Part shown: piece by piece, positions 26,259 through 33,767 of the stretch
Layout of the letters: every line of letters begins with the position of its first letter
Position numbering within the stretch: the first letter of the stretch is position 1
From: Candidatus Colimonas fimequi
Lineage (GTDB): Bacteria; Bacillota; Clostridia; Peptostreptococcales; Anaerovoracaceae
Length of the DNA: 36,971 nt
NCBI GenBank assembly: GCA_018065295.1
Contig: JAGHTQ010000177.1
Coordinates: 1 to 36,971, forward strand
Direction of reading: 5' to 3'
Notes under the pieces: model-generated
What the model was told of the DNA's origin: nothing
Database searches by the model: none
Seen by the model: the letters and a program-made list of their open reading frames with translations, nothing else
Position numbers and translations under genes: made by a program

Positions 26259-26888
26259 CTACCCCTGTGTTCTATTTATAATCTCCACATTGATAATACC
26301 CGCGTCTTCAAGATATCTGGCGATAGGCTCTCCAAGTTTACCTGCGCCTGTGACTACAATCTTAATATTTGCCAGGGTATCCCGGTCCGCTTGACTAATC
26401 GCACTAATCAGTGCACTACGTGGGTCATCAGCATGTACATTATTGTGCTCAGCACCGACCAATTCATAGACCGGAATGAAAACACTCTCCTTAATATCCT
26501 TGATAAGTTCAATATCTGAGTCCACTGTAATATATGATGCTCCCAGCTCCTCGCACTCCTCGGCTTCTGAAACCGAGCTTGCTGATACGCCAATAGACTT
26601 GAATGCTACGCATTCTTCATCGCTAAGCGCGCAGAAATCATCGTATGATAAATGAATGTGAGGATGATTAAGGCTCATTGCTACATCTCGCCTGGAGTCA
26701 ATTATGCACTTAGCCTCGTGCTCCCTGCACATATCAATTGCGCCAATTGCCAGCTTCTCGTATTCAGCCCCTGCCATATCATCTTCGCGAAGAATAAGCA
26801 TCTTGCAGCCTTCTTCAAGCGCCCCACCAATTTGCTCTATAAGATCATCTGTCAGATGTCCATTTGTAATACAGATAGTTTTATTCAT
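26259..26888 (-). CDS. ThiE/TenI-like TIM-barrel protein with an odd C-terminus
   Basis: Protein of 209 residues. Residues 1 to about 165 resemble thiamine-phosphate synthase/TenI: ICITN strand, LREDDMAGAEYEKLA, IIDSRRDVAMSLNHPHIHLS and IGVSASSVSEAEECEELGASYITV. The last 35 residues read instead like the first half of a Rossmann fold (IVVTGAGKLGEPIARYL, then VEIINRTQG) and stop at TAG, where glutamyl-tRNA-reductase-like proteins would continue. It may therefore be a diverged family member or a remnant. No other thi genes are nearby. The ribosome site is weak, and the start lies inside an inverted repeat. The next gene starts 10 bases after the stop, so coupling with the macro gene is likely. 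Confidence 0.6.
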   Translation of the reverse strand: MNKTICITNGHLTDDLIEQIGGALEEGCKMLILREDDMAGAEYEKLAIGAIDMCREHEAKCIIDSRRDVAMSLNHPHIHLSYDDFCALSDEECVAFKSIGVSASSVSEAEECEELGASYITVDSDIELIKDIKESVFIPVYELVGAEHNNVHADDPRSALISAISQADRDTLANIKIVVTGAGKLGEPIARYLEDAGIINVEIINRTQG

Positions 26889-26938
26889 ATAAGTAGCCTG
26901 TGTAATACCCCTGAAATAAGTTAAACTTCTACTTATAT
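26887..26938. promoter_or_regulatory. 10-bp perfect inverted repeat around the start of the ThiE-like gene
   Basis: ATATAAGTAG at 26887-26896 and its exact reverse complement at 26929-26938 are separated by 32 bases. One arm includes the first bases of the ThiE-like start codon (26888). In RNA the arms could pair and hide the start; in DNA they could be operator half-sites. Confidence 0.6.
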
Positions 26939-26967
26939 ACTAAAAGATGCACCTGTATTTTTCAAGC

Positions 26968-27633
26968 CTACTTGCGGTGACGAGCCTCATAATCCGCTTC
27001 GATTTCAGCCTTCCATTCAGCACCGCCGAATGCCATCGTAGCACTCTTGCTAGCTCTGAATTTAGAAATTGCACTACCTACTACCTGGTAATTAAGCTGT
27101 GTTCCTATTTCGTCGCATTCGTAGTTAACAGCGCGGCTCTCATCAATACCAAACTTAGCCGCTTCACTGATAGCATCGATGTTAGCGCCAAGGAAGATAA
27201 ACTCCCAGCCATACTTCTTCTGCTGACGACGGATCATCTTCTTGATTTCTCTATATGAATATCGCTGGCTGGCATTCTCGAAACCATCTGTCGTAATAAC
27301 GAACAAAGTCTTCTCAGGTCTATCCTCGTCGCGAGCGTACTTGTGCACATTACCGATGTGATGGATAGCGCCGCCTACAGCATCAAGAAGTGCTGTGCAT
27401 CCGCGAACGTAATATTCCTTGTCTGTCATCGGCGCTATCTTCTCCAGAGGCACTCTGTCGTGAATAACTTCAGAAACGTTGTCAAAGAGGACTGTGGAAA
27501 TCAGTGCCTAACCCTCATTTGACTTCTGCTGATTAATCATGGAGTTGAAACCTCCAATGGTGTCCTTCTCAAGACCACTCATTGAACCACTTCTGTCTAA
27601 AATAAAAACTACTTCTGTTAAACCCTTCTTCAT
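26968..27633 (-). CDS. VWA-domain protein (TerY/YegL-like) with one in-frame TAG
   Basis: Metal-binding von Willebrand A protein of about 221 codons. MKKGLTEVVFILDRSGSM (MIDAS motif DxSxS) starts at 27633 behind AAGGAGGG. After 41 codons there is TAG at 27510-27508. The frame then continues intact: ALISTVLFDNVSEVIHDRVP, then MTDKEYYVRGCTALLDAVGG with the second MIDAS threonine, and a full C-terminal half. Homologues of this family run through this point without a break and have a polar residue at the TAG position. The internal Met at about 27453 has no ribosome site and would remove the DxSxS motif, so a separate downstream gene is unlikely. The final stop is TAG-GCT-TGA. Confidence 0.75.
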
Positions 27634-27697
27634 ATTATTCCCTCCTTACTGACTAAGAATTAAATTCTTCTTTGTTGTAATGTCAGTATAAAGAAAA

Positions 27698-27726
27698 CCC
27701 CTGTGCAGTGGGTCAACTGCCAGGGG
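27698..27726 (-). terminator. Rho-independent terminator after the DUF4375 gene
   Basis: Stem CCCCTG-GCAGT / ACTGC-CAGGGG with one bulge, followed on the minus strand by TTTTCTTTAT. It lies between the DUF4375 stop and the VWA start, so the VWA gene probably begins a separate transcript or is expressed by read-through. Confidence 0.82.
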
Positions 27727-27754
27727 ACACTTATCGTTAATATGAATTCTCAGT

Positions 27755-28300
27755 TTATTCTTCGGCAAATTCTTCGATATGAGCACGTACATATTCTACG
27801 AGAACGTCTGATAAATGTTCTTCGTCATACAGTGCATAGAATCCATCGTCAAATTCGTCGAATGGGAATCTACCTTCCTGCTCCTCGAAATCATCGATAT
27901 CATCGATAGCGAAGGATGACAGATCATCAAGTGAAATTCCATTTTTGTCAAGGAAGTCAGCCAGCAGATCTGCGTGCTTATTGGCGCCAATCTCACGGAG
28001 ATTCTCCATAAGGTATGGAGCTGTCAGTCTGCTTGAATTAACGAAATACTGGCAAAGGCCGCCATTATTAACTTCTAGCTCGTATGTCTGAACTATATAA
28101 AACACGCGAACTCCAGCCTTCAGCTTCTCAAGACGCTCTGCGCTATCAAGGTACTGAATAATATACTCTACTCTGTCAGTAATGGCATCGTATAAGCCTT
28201 CGTTATCCAGTGCCAGAAGTTCTTCCTGATTCATATTAATATGTCTTCTGCGAGCCTGCTTCTCCTGGCGAGTCTCACTCATAAATCCGAATAATCCCAT
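27755..28300 (-). CDS. DUF4375 (DMP19-like) domain protein
   Basis: Acidic cytoplasmic protein of 181 residues. The central part, IVQTYELEVNNGGLCQYFVN followed by ENLREIGANKHADLLADFL, is characteristic of DUF4375/DMP19-like proteins, whose role is not established. It starts at 28300 after AAGGAGG, which overlaps the stop of the VOC gene. It is the last gene before a terminator in the run 29789 to 27755. I infer membership in the stress block only from position. Confidence 0.72.
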   Translation of the reverse strand: MGLFGFMSETRQEKQARRRHINMNQEELLALDNEGLYDAITDRVEYIIQYLDSAERLEKLKAGVRVFYIVQTYELEVNNGGLCQYFVNSSRLTAPYLMENLREIGANKHADLLADFLDKNGISLDDLSSFAIDDIDDFEEQEGRFPFDEFDDGFYALYDEEHLSDVLVEYVRAHIEEFAEE

Positions 28301-28311
28301 GTCGCACCTCC

Positions 28312-28674
28312 TTAAAATGGTGTTCCAACTTCAATTAAGTTACCGTCTGGATCGTAGAATCTTACTACCTTCTGACCCCACTCATGGCTCATCAGTCTGT
28401 TAACGTACTCCACGTCTGGATAGTAACTTTCTAGTTTCTCCACGAACGCCTCGATTTCAGGCTCCTCGAAATATAATTCGCAGGAATTACTGTGGGAAAC
28501 TATATCCTTTGCGAGAAACTTCTTCCAGTACTCCTCAGCCTGAAGCACGAGTCCATCGCTCATGATAACGTTGCCATCGTAATCCACAAGCACCTGCAGG
28601 CTAGACAGGTCGCGATAAAAGTTTACCGCACGGTCTATATCCTTGGTAACGATAAGGAAATTTCTAAGTCTCAT
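28312..28674 (-). CDS. VOC/glyoxalase-fold protein
   Basis: Small protein of 120 residues with the vicinal-oxygen-chelate fold. The N-terminal MRLRNFLIVTKDIDRAVNFYRD is the first beta-alpha unit, and VVRFYDPDGNLIEVG is the typical closing motif with a possible metal-ligand Glu. Metal ligands are incomplete compared with glyoxalase I, so it may bind rather than convert a small molecule. Its ATG overlaps the TAA of the upstream read-through gene (TAATG at 28676-28672). The downstream DUF4375 gene starts 11 bases after its stop. Confidence 0.78.
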   Translation of the reverse strand: MRLRNFLIVTKDIDRAVNFYRDLSSLQVLVDYDGNVIMSDGLVLQAEEYWKKFLAKDIVSHSNSCELYFEEPEIEAFVEKLESYYPDVEYVNRLMSHEWGQKVVRFYDPDGNLIEVGTPF

Positions 28675-29789
28675 TATTCTGTTTCCTTCTCTGCGTCGTA
28701 ATCGTTCTTATCTTCGTCTTCAAGACCCCACTGGTGGTCTGTGTAGATTGGTGAAACGTGAATGTTACCTTCGCCGTGGTGGTCATAATAAGACTCATAA
28801 ACTGAGAACATGCCCCCCTACATTGGCACCTTGCCGTCCACATTAACATCTCCATTAGTCTTGTAGCACTTCTTGACTTCAGATGCGAACTTGCCTTCAA
28901 TCTGATAGTTGTAATCCAGCATTTCTGGCTCTGCTACGATATCGGATAGTTCGTTCAGTTTCTCGTAGAACTGAGTGTAATATCCGTTAACTAACTCGAT
29001 ATTCTCTTCAGGTGTTCTTGCTGCGTTAAATCTAGCTGTATAGTAAGAGTCAGTAATCTGACCATCTAAATTCACATAGAGTGTATATCCAGCAACTGTG
29101 TCATAGCCTTCCATAACGCCCATATGAATTGTGTATTCGTCGGATCTGTATTCATGAGGATCTGTAGCGTCGATGTCCTGGCAAATATCTGAATACAGTT
29201 CCTGGATTCTCTCCTGAGTTGCAATCACGTTAGCAACTCTAGCATCATTGTTGGCCTGAACTGTAGCAAATCTAGGAATATATGCGAAAGCAAGGACCAG
29301 AACTGTAAGCAAAATCAAGAGTCTTTCTGGATTCTGTCTTCTATTGATATGATAGAAGTCGCAAAGAAACCAAGGGTTTGATGTCATCTCCGCGAAGAAT
29401 TCTCTTCTATCTGGAGTCATCTTAAGCCCCATTAATTCATCGGAACTTGCCTCGCTTACTGTCTTAATTGCAAGTGCAGCTACCGCTCTATATTCAGGGC
29501 TTCTAAGCTTAGTCTGAGTCTGCGCTCTTGTTATTACCCATATAATAAACAGAATAAGAATCGCCACGAAAACAACACTAACGCTTCCTATAGAGAAGCC
29601 GTCATGAAGGAATGCTCCAAGAATGATTTCGAGAAACATTGCACCGCCAACAATGAAGAATACGCCCAGAAGAGCGAATCTTGAAATTGCTGGGTATGTT
29701 GCCAGCTTATTAAGCATCTTCCTATCCTGAGGACGAAGCATGTCCTCACGGCCGATAAACATCTTATCTAATTCCTGTGCGAAAGTCAT
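28674..29789 (-). CDS. Membrane protein of unknown function with one in-frame TAG
   Basis: Protein of 371 codons that I do not recognise. Hydrophobic segments lie at about 38-60, 68-86 and 158-174, with a soluble C-terminal region of about 190 residues. TAG at 28820-28818 interrupts the frame after 323 residues. Beyond it the frame continues for 47 codons of plausible protein (GGMFSVYESYYDHHGEGN, then YTDHQWGLEDEDKNDYDAEK) and ends with TAA, which overlaps the ATG of the next gene as TAATG. That junction is what one expects of an intact operon, so the gene is annotated through the TAG. The alternative is a protein truncated at 323 residues followed by a 140-base untranslated gap. The start at 29789 follows GAGAGGG. 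Confidence 0.7.
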
Positions 29790-29810
29790 ATTATCTACCC
29801 TCTCTAATTA

Positions 29811-31001
29811 TTAAGGCACCTGAACAAGTGGCGCCAGGTCGAAATGAACGAAGGTCTCGTCGATTTCTTCCCATTCGTATATACCATTTTCAATAAAATA
29901 CTTAATTATTGTATCACTAAGGCTGCTTGGGGACAATGCATGGCCCGCTCTTGCCAGCAGGTCAACAGTCTCATCAAGATTAAGTTTCAGCGTGATAGCC
30001 AGAATAAGAACCGTATTCTTCTTGGGCACAGACTGACCATTGATAATCTTATTAAATGTCTGCTTAGACATGCATGCGTTGGTGTATACCCAAGGATTAT
30101 CGAGGAGTCTACCGTCAATCAGCCTCTGCAGCTTATCTGCAAAGGATTCACTAACCTGGAATCTCAGTTCATCAAGAGATCTTGTTTCGCTTCTCTTGGT
30201 CTTCTTCCATCCAAAGATTGAGTGTCGCTTCTGAGTTACCTTAGTCTGCTGTTTCTCCAGCTCTGCCTTCTTCGCATCTGTGATTGACAGTTCCGCCTTC
30301 GGCGCCATATTGGCCTGAGGCTGAACGCCGCCTACGACAGGAATGCCAATGCTGGTTTCTGACTCCATGTACTCAGACTCGTCGAAATATACTGGCTCAT
30401 TGTCAGCAGTCACACCATAGGATACAGATTCTTCAGCTACGAAGGACTCCCTGGCGCAAATCTCTTGCTCTACAATAAGGTTCTCGTCTATATATGATTC
30501 CACCTTGCCATATACGTCTTCAGTAGCCTTAACCGATTCGTCATCAAAGACTACAAGGTATACATCAATTTCATGTTCAGCAAGGAACTTACGGATTTCG
30601 CTCATGGCAAGAGCCAAGGCAATTGACTTAGGGAATCCGAAGGTTCCTGAAGCAAGAAGCGGAATAGCAATGCTGCTGCACTCCATGTCATAAGCACACT
30701 GAAGAGCCTTGCTATAGCAGCTTCTGATAATGTCAACCTCGCCTTCAGCGCCACCTCGCCACTTAGTACCCACAACATGAATGATGTACTTGGCTGGAAG
30801 TTCGAACCCTTCGGTAATTGCAACCTGTCCAGGCTGCATCTGTCCAATCATGCTTCGGGCTTCCATGAGCTGGCGCACACCAGCTGCATGGTATACTGCA
30901 CTGTCAGTTCCACGACCGAATGTTGGCTGTCTATTGGCAGTGTTGACTATAGCGTCAACCTGCGTTTTTGTAATATCATTTCTTATAATTGTTAATGACA
31001 T
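29811..31001 (-). CDS. Macro domain protein with C-terminal HTH-like domain
   Basis: Protein of 396 residues. Residues 1 to about 170 form a macro domain: VDAIVNTANRQPTFGRGTDSAVYHAAG at the ligand loop (with NT rather than NA), EGFELPAKYIIHVVG and PLLASGTFGFP. A charged linker follows. Residues about 275-395 are an XRE-like helical domain: MSKQTFNKIINGQSVPKKNT, then LKLNLDETVDLLARAGHALS and a C-terminal FIENGIY segment. This pairing is known in macro proteins of Bacillota and suggests recognition of nucleic acid or a partner. The macro parts of this gene and of the macro-SseB-Sel1 gene are clearly diverged, not a recent duplication. The start at 31001 follows AGGAGCTGGG. TelA lies upstream beyond a hairpin. 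Confidence 0.87.
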   Translation of the reverse strand: MSLTIIRNDITKTQVDAIVNTANRQPTFGRGTDSAVYHAAGVRQLMEARSMIGQMQPGQVAITEGFELPAKYIIHVVGTKWRGGAEGEVDIIRSCYSKALQCAYDMECSSIAIPLLASGTFGFPKSIALALAMSEIRKFLAEHEIDVYLVVFDDESVKATEDVYGKVESYIDENLIVEQEICARESFVAEESVSYGVTADNEPVYFDESEYMESETSIGIPVVGGVQPQANMAPKAELSITDAKKAELEKQQTKVTQKRHSIFGWKKTKRSETRSLDELRFQVSESFADKLQRLIDGRLLDNPWVYTNACMSKQTFNKIINGQSVPKKNTVLILAITLKLNLDETVDLLARAGHALSPSSLSDTIIKYFIENGIYEWEEIDETFVHFDLAPLVQVP

Positions 31002-31059
31002 CCCAGCTCCTGATTCTTATTTCTCGCACGTATTGTGCTTCACAGTAAATAAGTAAATA

Positions 31060-31082
31060 AGGACCGGTCTTTACCGGTCCTC
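31060..31082 (-). terminator. Hairpin between telA and the macro-HTH gene
   Basis: Perfect stem AGGACCGGT / ACCGGTCCT with a CTTT loop, 12 bases after the telA stop. The T run behind it on the minus strand is broken (TTATTTACTTATTTA), so it may only partly terminate. Confidence 0.65.
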
Positions 31083-31094
31083 AGATTAACTTGC

Positions 31095-32285
31095 TTATCT
31101 AGTGCCTGCTTCCAGCATCTTAGCCTTAAGCTGGTTCTCGATGTTTGCCAGTTCAAGTTCTGCCTGCTGTCTCTTCTCACGACCTTCGTTCTGAATCTTC
31201 AGGATATCGTCGATAGTAGCGATGAGTTCTTCGTTAGTGTGCTTGAGAGTCTCCATGTCTACGATGCCACGTTCGTTCTCCTGAGCAACTTCAACTGAAC
31301 TCTGGTGAAGCAGTTCTGCATTCTTCTTGAGAATGTCGTTAGTTGTATCTGTAACCATTCTCTGAGCCTTGATAGCTTCCTGGCTGTGTGCCAGACCCAT
31401 TGTGATTACCAGCTGGTTCTTCCACATTGGGAGTGTGTTAACAAGTGTTGAATGAATCTTATCACTGAGGATAATAGCGTTTGACTGTACCAGTCTAATC
31501 TGTGGTGCATTCTGCAGGCAAACAGTTCTAGTCAGGTCAAGATCGTGAAGCTTCTTCTCGAAACGTTCGCACATTGAAGCGTAGTCTGTTACTGCCTGAG
31601 CATCTTCAGCAAGACCAGTTTCCTGAGCCTTAGCCTTAAGCTGTGGGAGAGTCTCTTCCTGAGCCTTCTTAAGAGCTACCTTACCAGCAGCGATGTACAT
31701 TGTCAGTTCCTTGAAGTAGATCTTGTTGTTCTCATAGAGCTTGTCCTGAGTTGCAATATCCTTAAGGAGAGTCTGCTGATGAGCTTCCAGCTTAGCTGCG
31801 ATAGCATCGATGTTAGTCTCAACCTTAGCATAGTGAGCCTTAACGCTCTCTGCCTTGTTAGCCTTCTTGTTAAACATATCCTTGAAGAAGCCCTGCTTCT
31901 CGTCTGGATCATACTTAAGGTCAGCTACCAGACCGCTGAGGAGTGGTCCGATTTCGCTCATGTCCTTAGTTCTCATCTGCTTGAGAGCTTCGTCACTGAA
32001 GTTAGCCAGTCTCTGCTGTGCTCCAGCGCCGTATGAATTAATGATGTTACTATCGTTAAGGTCAATCTTCTCTGCGAAGTCGTTAATCTGCTTAACTTCT
32101 TCTTCTGAGAACTGCTGCATTCTGAATGCTTCAGCGTCCTTAACTTCCATCTGCTCTACCACTTCACTATCAATTGAATCTAATGAAAGTGTAGGCATGA
32201 TCAGTTCGATATTAGCGTCCTTAACTTCTGGTGCAGGTGCTTCTGCCTGTGCAACTGCCTGTGTCTGTAACTGAATTTCTGACAT
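31095..32285 (-). CDS. TelA-family (toxic anion resistance) protein
   Basis: Cytoplasmic, largely helical protein of 396 residues, similar in length and pattern to TelA and Bacillus YaaN. Segments include FSEEEVKQINDFAEKIDL, NIINSYGAGAQQRLANFSDE, VNTLPMWKNQLVITMGLAHS (the best conserved TelA block) and a coiled-coil C-terminus. The family is tied to tellurite and envelope stress, but its biochemical role is unsettled. ATG 32285 is chosen over an upstream Met because AGGAGAATAAGG precedes it and MSEIQLQ looks natural. It follows the XpaC-like gene by 27 bases, the same order as xpaC-yaaN in Bacillus subtilis. Confidence 0.87.
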   Translation of the reverse strand: MSEIQLQTQAVAQAEAPAPEVKDANIELIMPTLSLDSIDSEVVEQMEVKDAEAFRMQQFSEEEVKQINDFAEKIDLNDSNIINSYGAGAQQRLANFSDEALKQMRTKDMSEIGPLLSGLVADLKYDPDEKQGFFKDMFNKKANKAESVKAHYAKVETNIDAIAAKLEAHQQTLLKDIATQDKLYENNKIYFKELTMYIAAGKVALKKAQEETLPQLKAKAQETGLAEDAQAVTDYASMCERFEKKLHDLDLTRTVCLQNAPQIRLVQSNAIILSDKIHSTLVNTLPMWKNQLVITMGLAHSQEAIKAQRMVTDTTNDILKKNAELLHQSSVEVAQENERGIVDMETLKHTNEELIATIDDILKIQNEGREKRQQAELELANIENQLKAKMLEAGTR

Positions 32286-32312
32286 CCTTATTCTCCTCTC
32301 GTAACCTTCCAA

Positions 32313-33620
32313 TTAAAGATTAATGTTAAAATCTGAGTCCAGCAGACCTTCTCTCTCAAGTGTCTGTCTCATAACGTCTATATCAAGTTCTGTGTCAATA
32401 TCCACGTGCTGCTTAAGCTGGTTCTCAATGTTCTTGAATGCTGTTGCTAAAGTTGAGAACATGCCCTTGATCTGAGCCTTAGTATCTTCTGAAGTAGTGC
32501 TCTTCTGATACTTGCCGATAAGCTCGATAGTACTTGGCAGGTATGACTTCTTCATGTTCTGAACGCTCTTGCGGTCAAGATGACTTGGATCGTCCTTGCA
32601 AAGCTTGACGATTGTCTTAATTGAACGTTCCATCTTCTTGAGATACTCGATAACTTCTACGTCTTCAGCTGCTGCAACTGCATCCTGAATAGCGTAAATA
32701 GTCTTCTCTTCGATTGAAGTTGCGTTCTCTCTCTTTCTCTTCTCTTCTTCTTCAGCTCTGCGCTTAGTGTCAGCTTCTTCCTTAGCCTTCTTAGCTGCGA
32801 TTTCCTTAGCCATTGTTTCTTCAACAGGAACAATAGGAACACCATCCTTAGTCATTACAACCAGGTTGTACTGACCATTGATGTATGCAGCGATACCATT
32901 GGCGTCGTCCTTAAGGAATCCCTTGTTAATCATCTTCTGAATATCAGTAGCAGCCTTCTGCTCTGAAATACCCATCTTAGATGCGATAAAGCTGATCTTA
33001 GTGTTTCCTCGGTTATCAATAAGCGCTTCGTAGCGAGCCCACTTCTTGTTTGATACCTTGCCACCCTTGATTCCTGCACCCTTAGGCTTAATAAGCAGAA
33101 TACCGAATACTGCAAACAGTGCAGTCATACCAATGTTCATTATCGCATCAGATGCGTCATATGAATTCGGAATAGCAGCTAATCCAGCAACTGCAATTAA
33201 CAGGCAGATAACACCACCTGCAATCTTAGCAACTCTTCCCACTGTCATTGGTGTGTTATTCTTCTTAACACCAGGTTTGCCGCTGCCACTTGGGTACTTA
33301 CCGCTAAGTCTCATGATGAGCAGAACAATTCCTGCCGGCCAAATAAATAAAAATGCAAGTATGATGCACCATGTTCTCAGGTACCATGGCAAATCATTCT
33401 CATTGAAGAATGATGCATACTCACCAAAAGAATCTGTGTTAGGTGTGTATCCTCTATTAACTGTTGATTTACTTTCTCCCTTAGTCACCGTTGACTGTGT
33501 GTATCCTGTACCATAATGATATGAATCCTGAACAGTCTCCTTGTTAGGAGCTCCCCCGCACTTAGGGCATGCTAACCATTCATCGCCAAACTGAAGTCCA
33601 CATTTAGAACAAGTCTTCAT
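32313..33620 (-). CDS. XpaC-like membrane protein with zinc ribbon
   Basis: Protein of 435 residues. The N-terminal zinc ribbon is CSKCGLQFGDEWLACPKCG (residues 3-21). Transmembrane segments lie at about 83-106, 133-150 and 158-176. A winged-helix-like segment (FIASKMGISEQKAATDIQKM) and a highly charged coiled coil (about 275-300) follow. The C-terminal region (about 305-425) resembles XpaC, the 5-bromo-4-chloroindolyl-phosphate hydrolysis protein, and lies next to telA as in Bacillus. The XpaC assignment rests partly on this neighbourhood. A TATAAT-like -10 on the minus strand at 33670-33665 lies 45 bases before the start. Confidence 0.72.
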   Translation of the reverse strand: MKTCSKCGLQFGDEWLACPKCGGAPNKETVQDSYHYGTGYTQSTVTKGESKSTVNRGYTPNTDSFGEYASFFNENDLPWYLRTWCIILAFLFIWPAGIVLLIMRLSGKYPSGSGKPGVKKNNTPMTVGRVAKIAGGVICLLIAVAGLAAIPNSYDASDAIMNIGMTALFAVFGILLIKPKGAGIKGGKVSNKKWARYEALIDNRGNTKISFIASKMGISEQKAATDIQKMINKGFLKDDANGIAAYINGQYNLVVMTKDGVPIVPVEETMAKEIAAKKAKEEADTKRRAEEEEKRKRENATSIEEKTIYAIQDAVAAAEDVEVIEYLKKMERSIKTIVKLCKDDPSHLDRKSVQNMKKSYLPSTIELIGKYQKSTTSEDTKAQIKGMFSTLATAFKNIENQLKQHVDIDTELDIDVMRQTLEREGLLDSDFNINL

Positions 33621-33664
33621 CTAGTTTCCTCCTTGTTTTAAAAAACCATTTTCATAACAAGACA

Positions 33665-33705
33665 ATTATACAATAAACTTGTGACCAAATGGTGTACCTG
33701 TACCA
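33665..33705. promoter_or_regulatory. Shared divergent control region (TGTACC repeats and a minus-strand -10)
   Basis: Between the XpaC-like and cation-efflux genes, TATAAT on the minus strand (33670-33665) could be the -10 of the XpaC-telA transcript, although its -35 is poor. A direct repeat TGTACC-TGTACC (33693-33704) inside TGGTGTACCTGTACCA abuts the -35 of the plus-strand promoter and is a candidate operator. Function is inferred from position only. Confidence 0.4.
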
Positions 33706-33710
33706 AAAAT

Positions 33711-33739
33711 TTGATATAAACTTTTCGCTGAGTTATAAT
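33711..33739 (+). promoter_or_regulatory. Sigma-A promoter of the cation-efflux gene
   Basis: TTGATA (33711-33716), a spacer of exactly 17 bases and TATAAT (33734-33739). The expected transcript start is near 33746, leaving a short leader with AAGGAG at 33755-33760. Confidence 0.85.
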
Positions 33740-33767
33740 AATTTGAGTTTTGTTAAGGAGAAAAATT

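Noticed and set aside
26968..27453. The 161-residue frame starting at 27453 as an independent gene
   Set aside because: It lacks a ribosome site and the N-terminal metal motif, and it is clearly the second part of the VWA gene interrupted by TAG.
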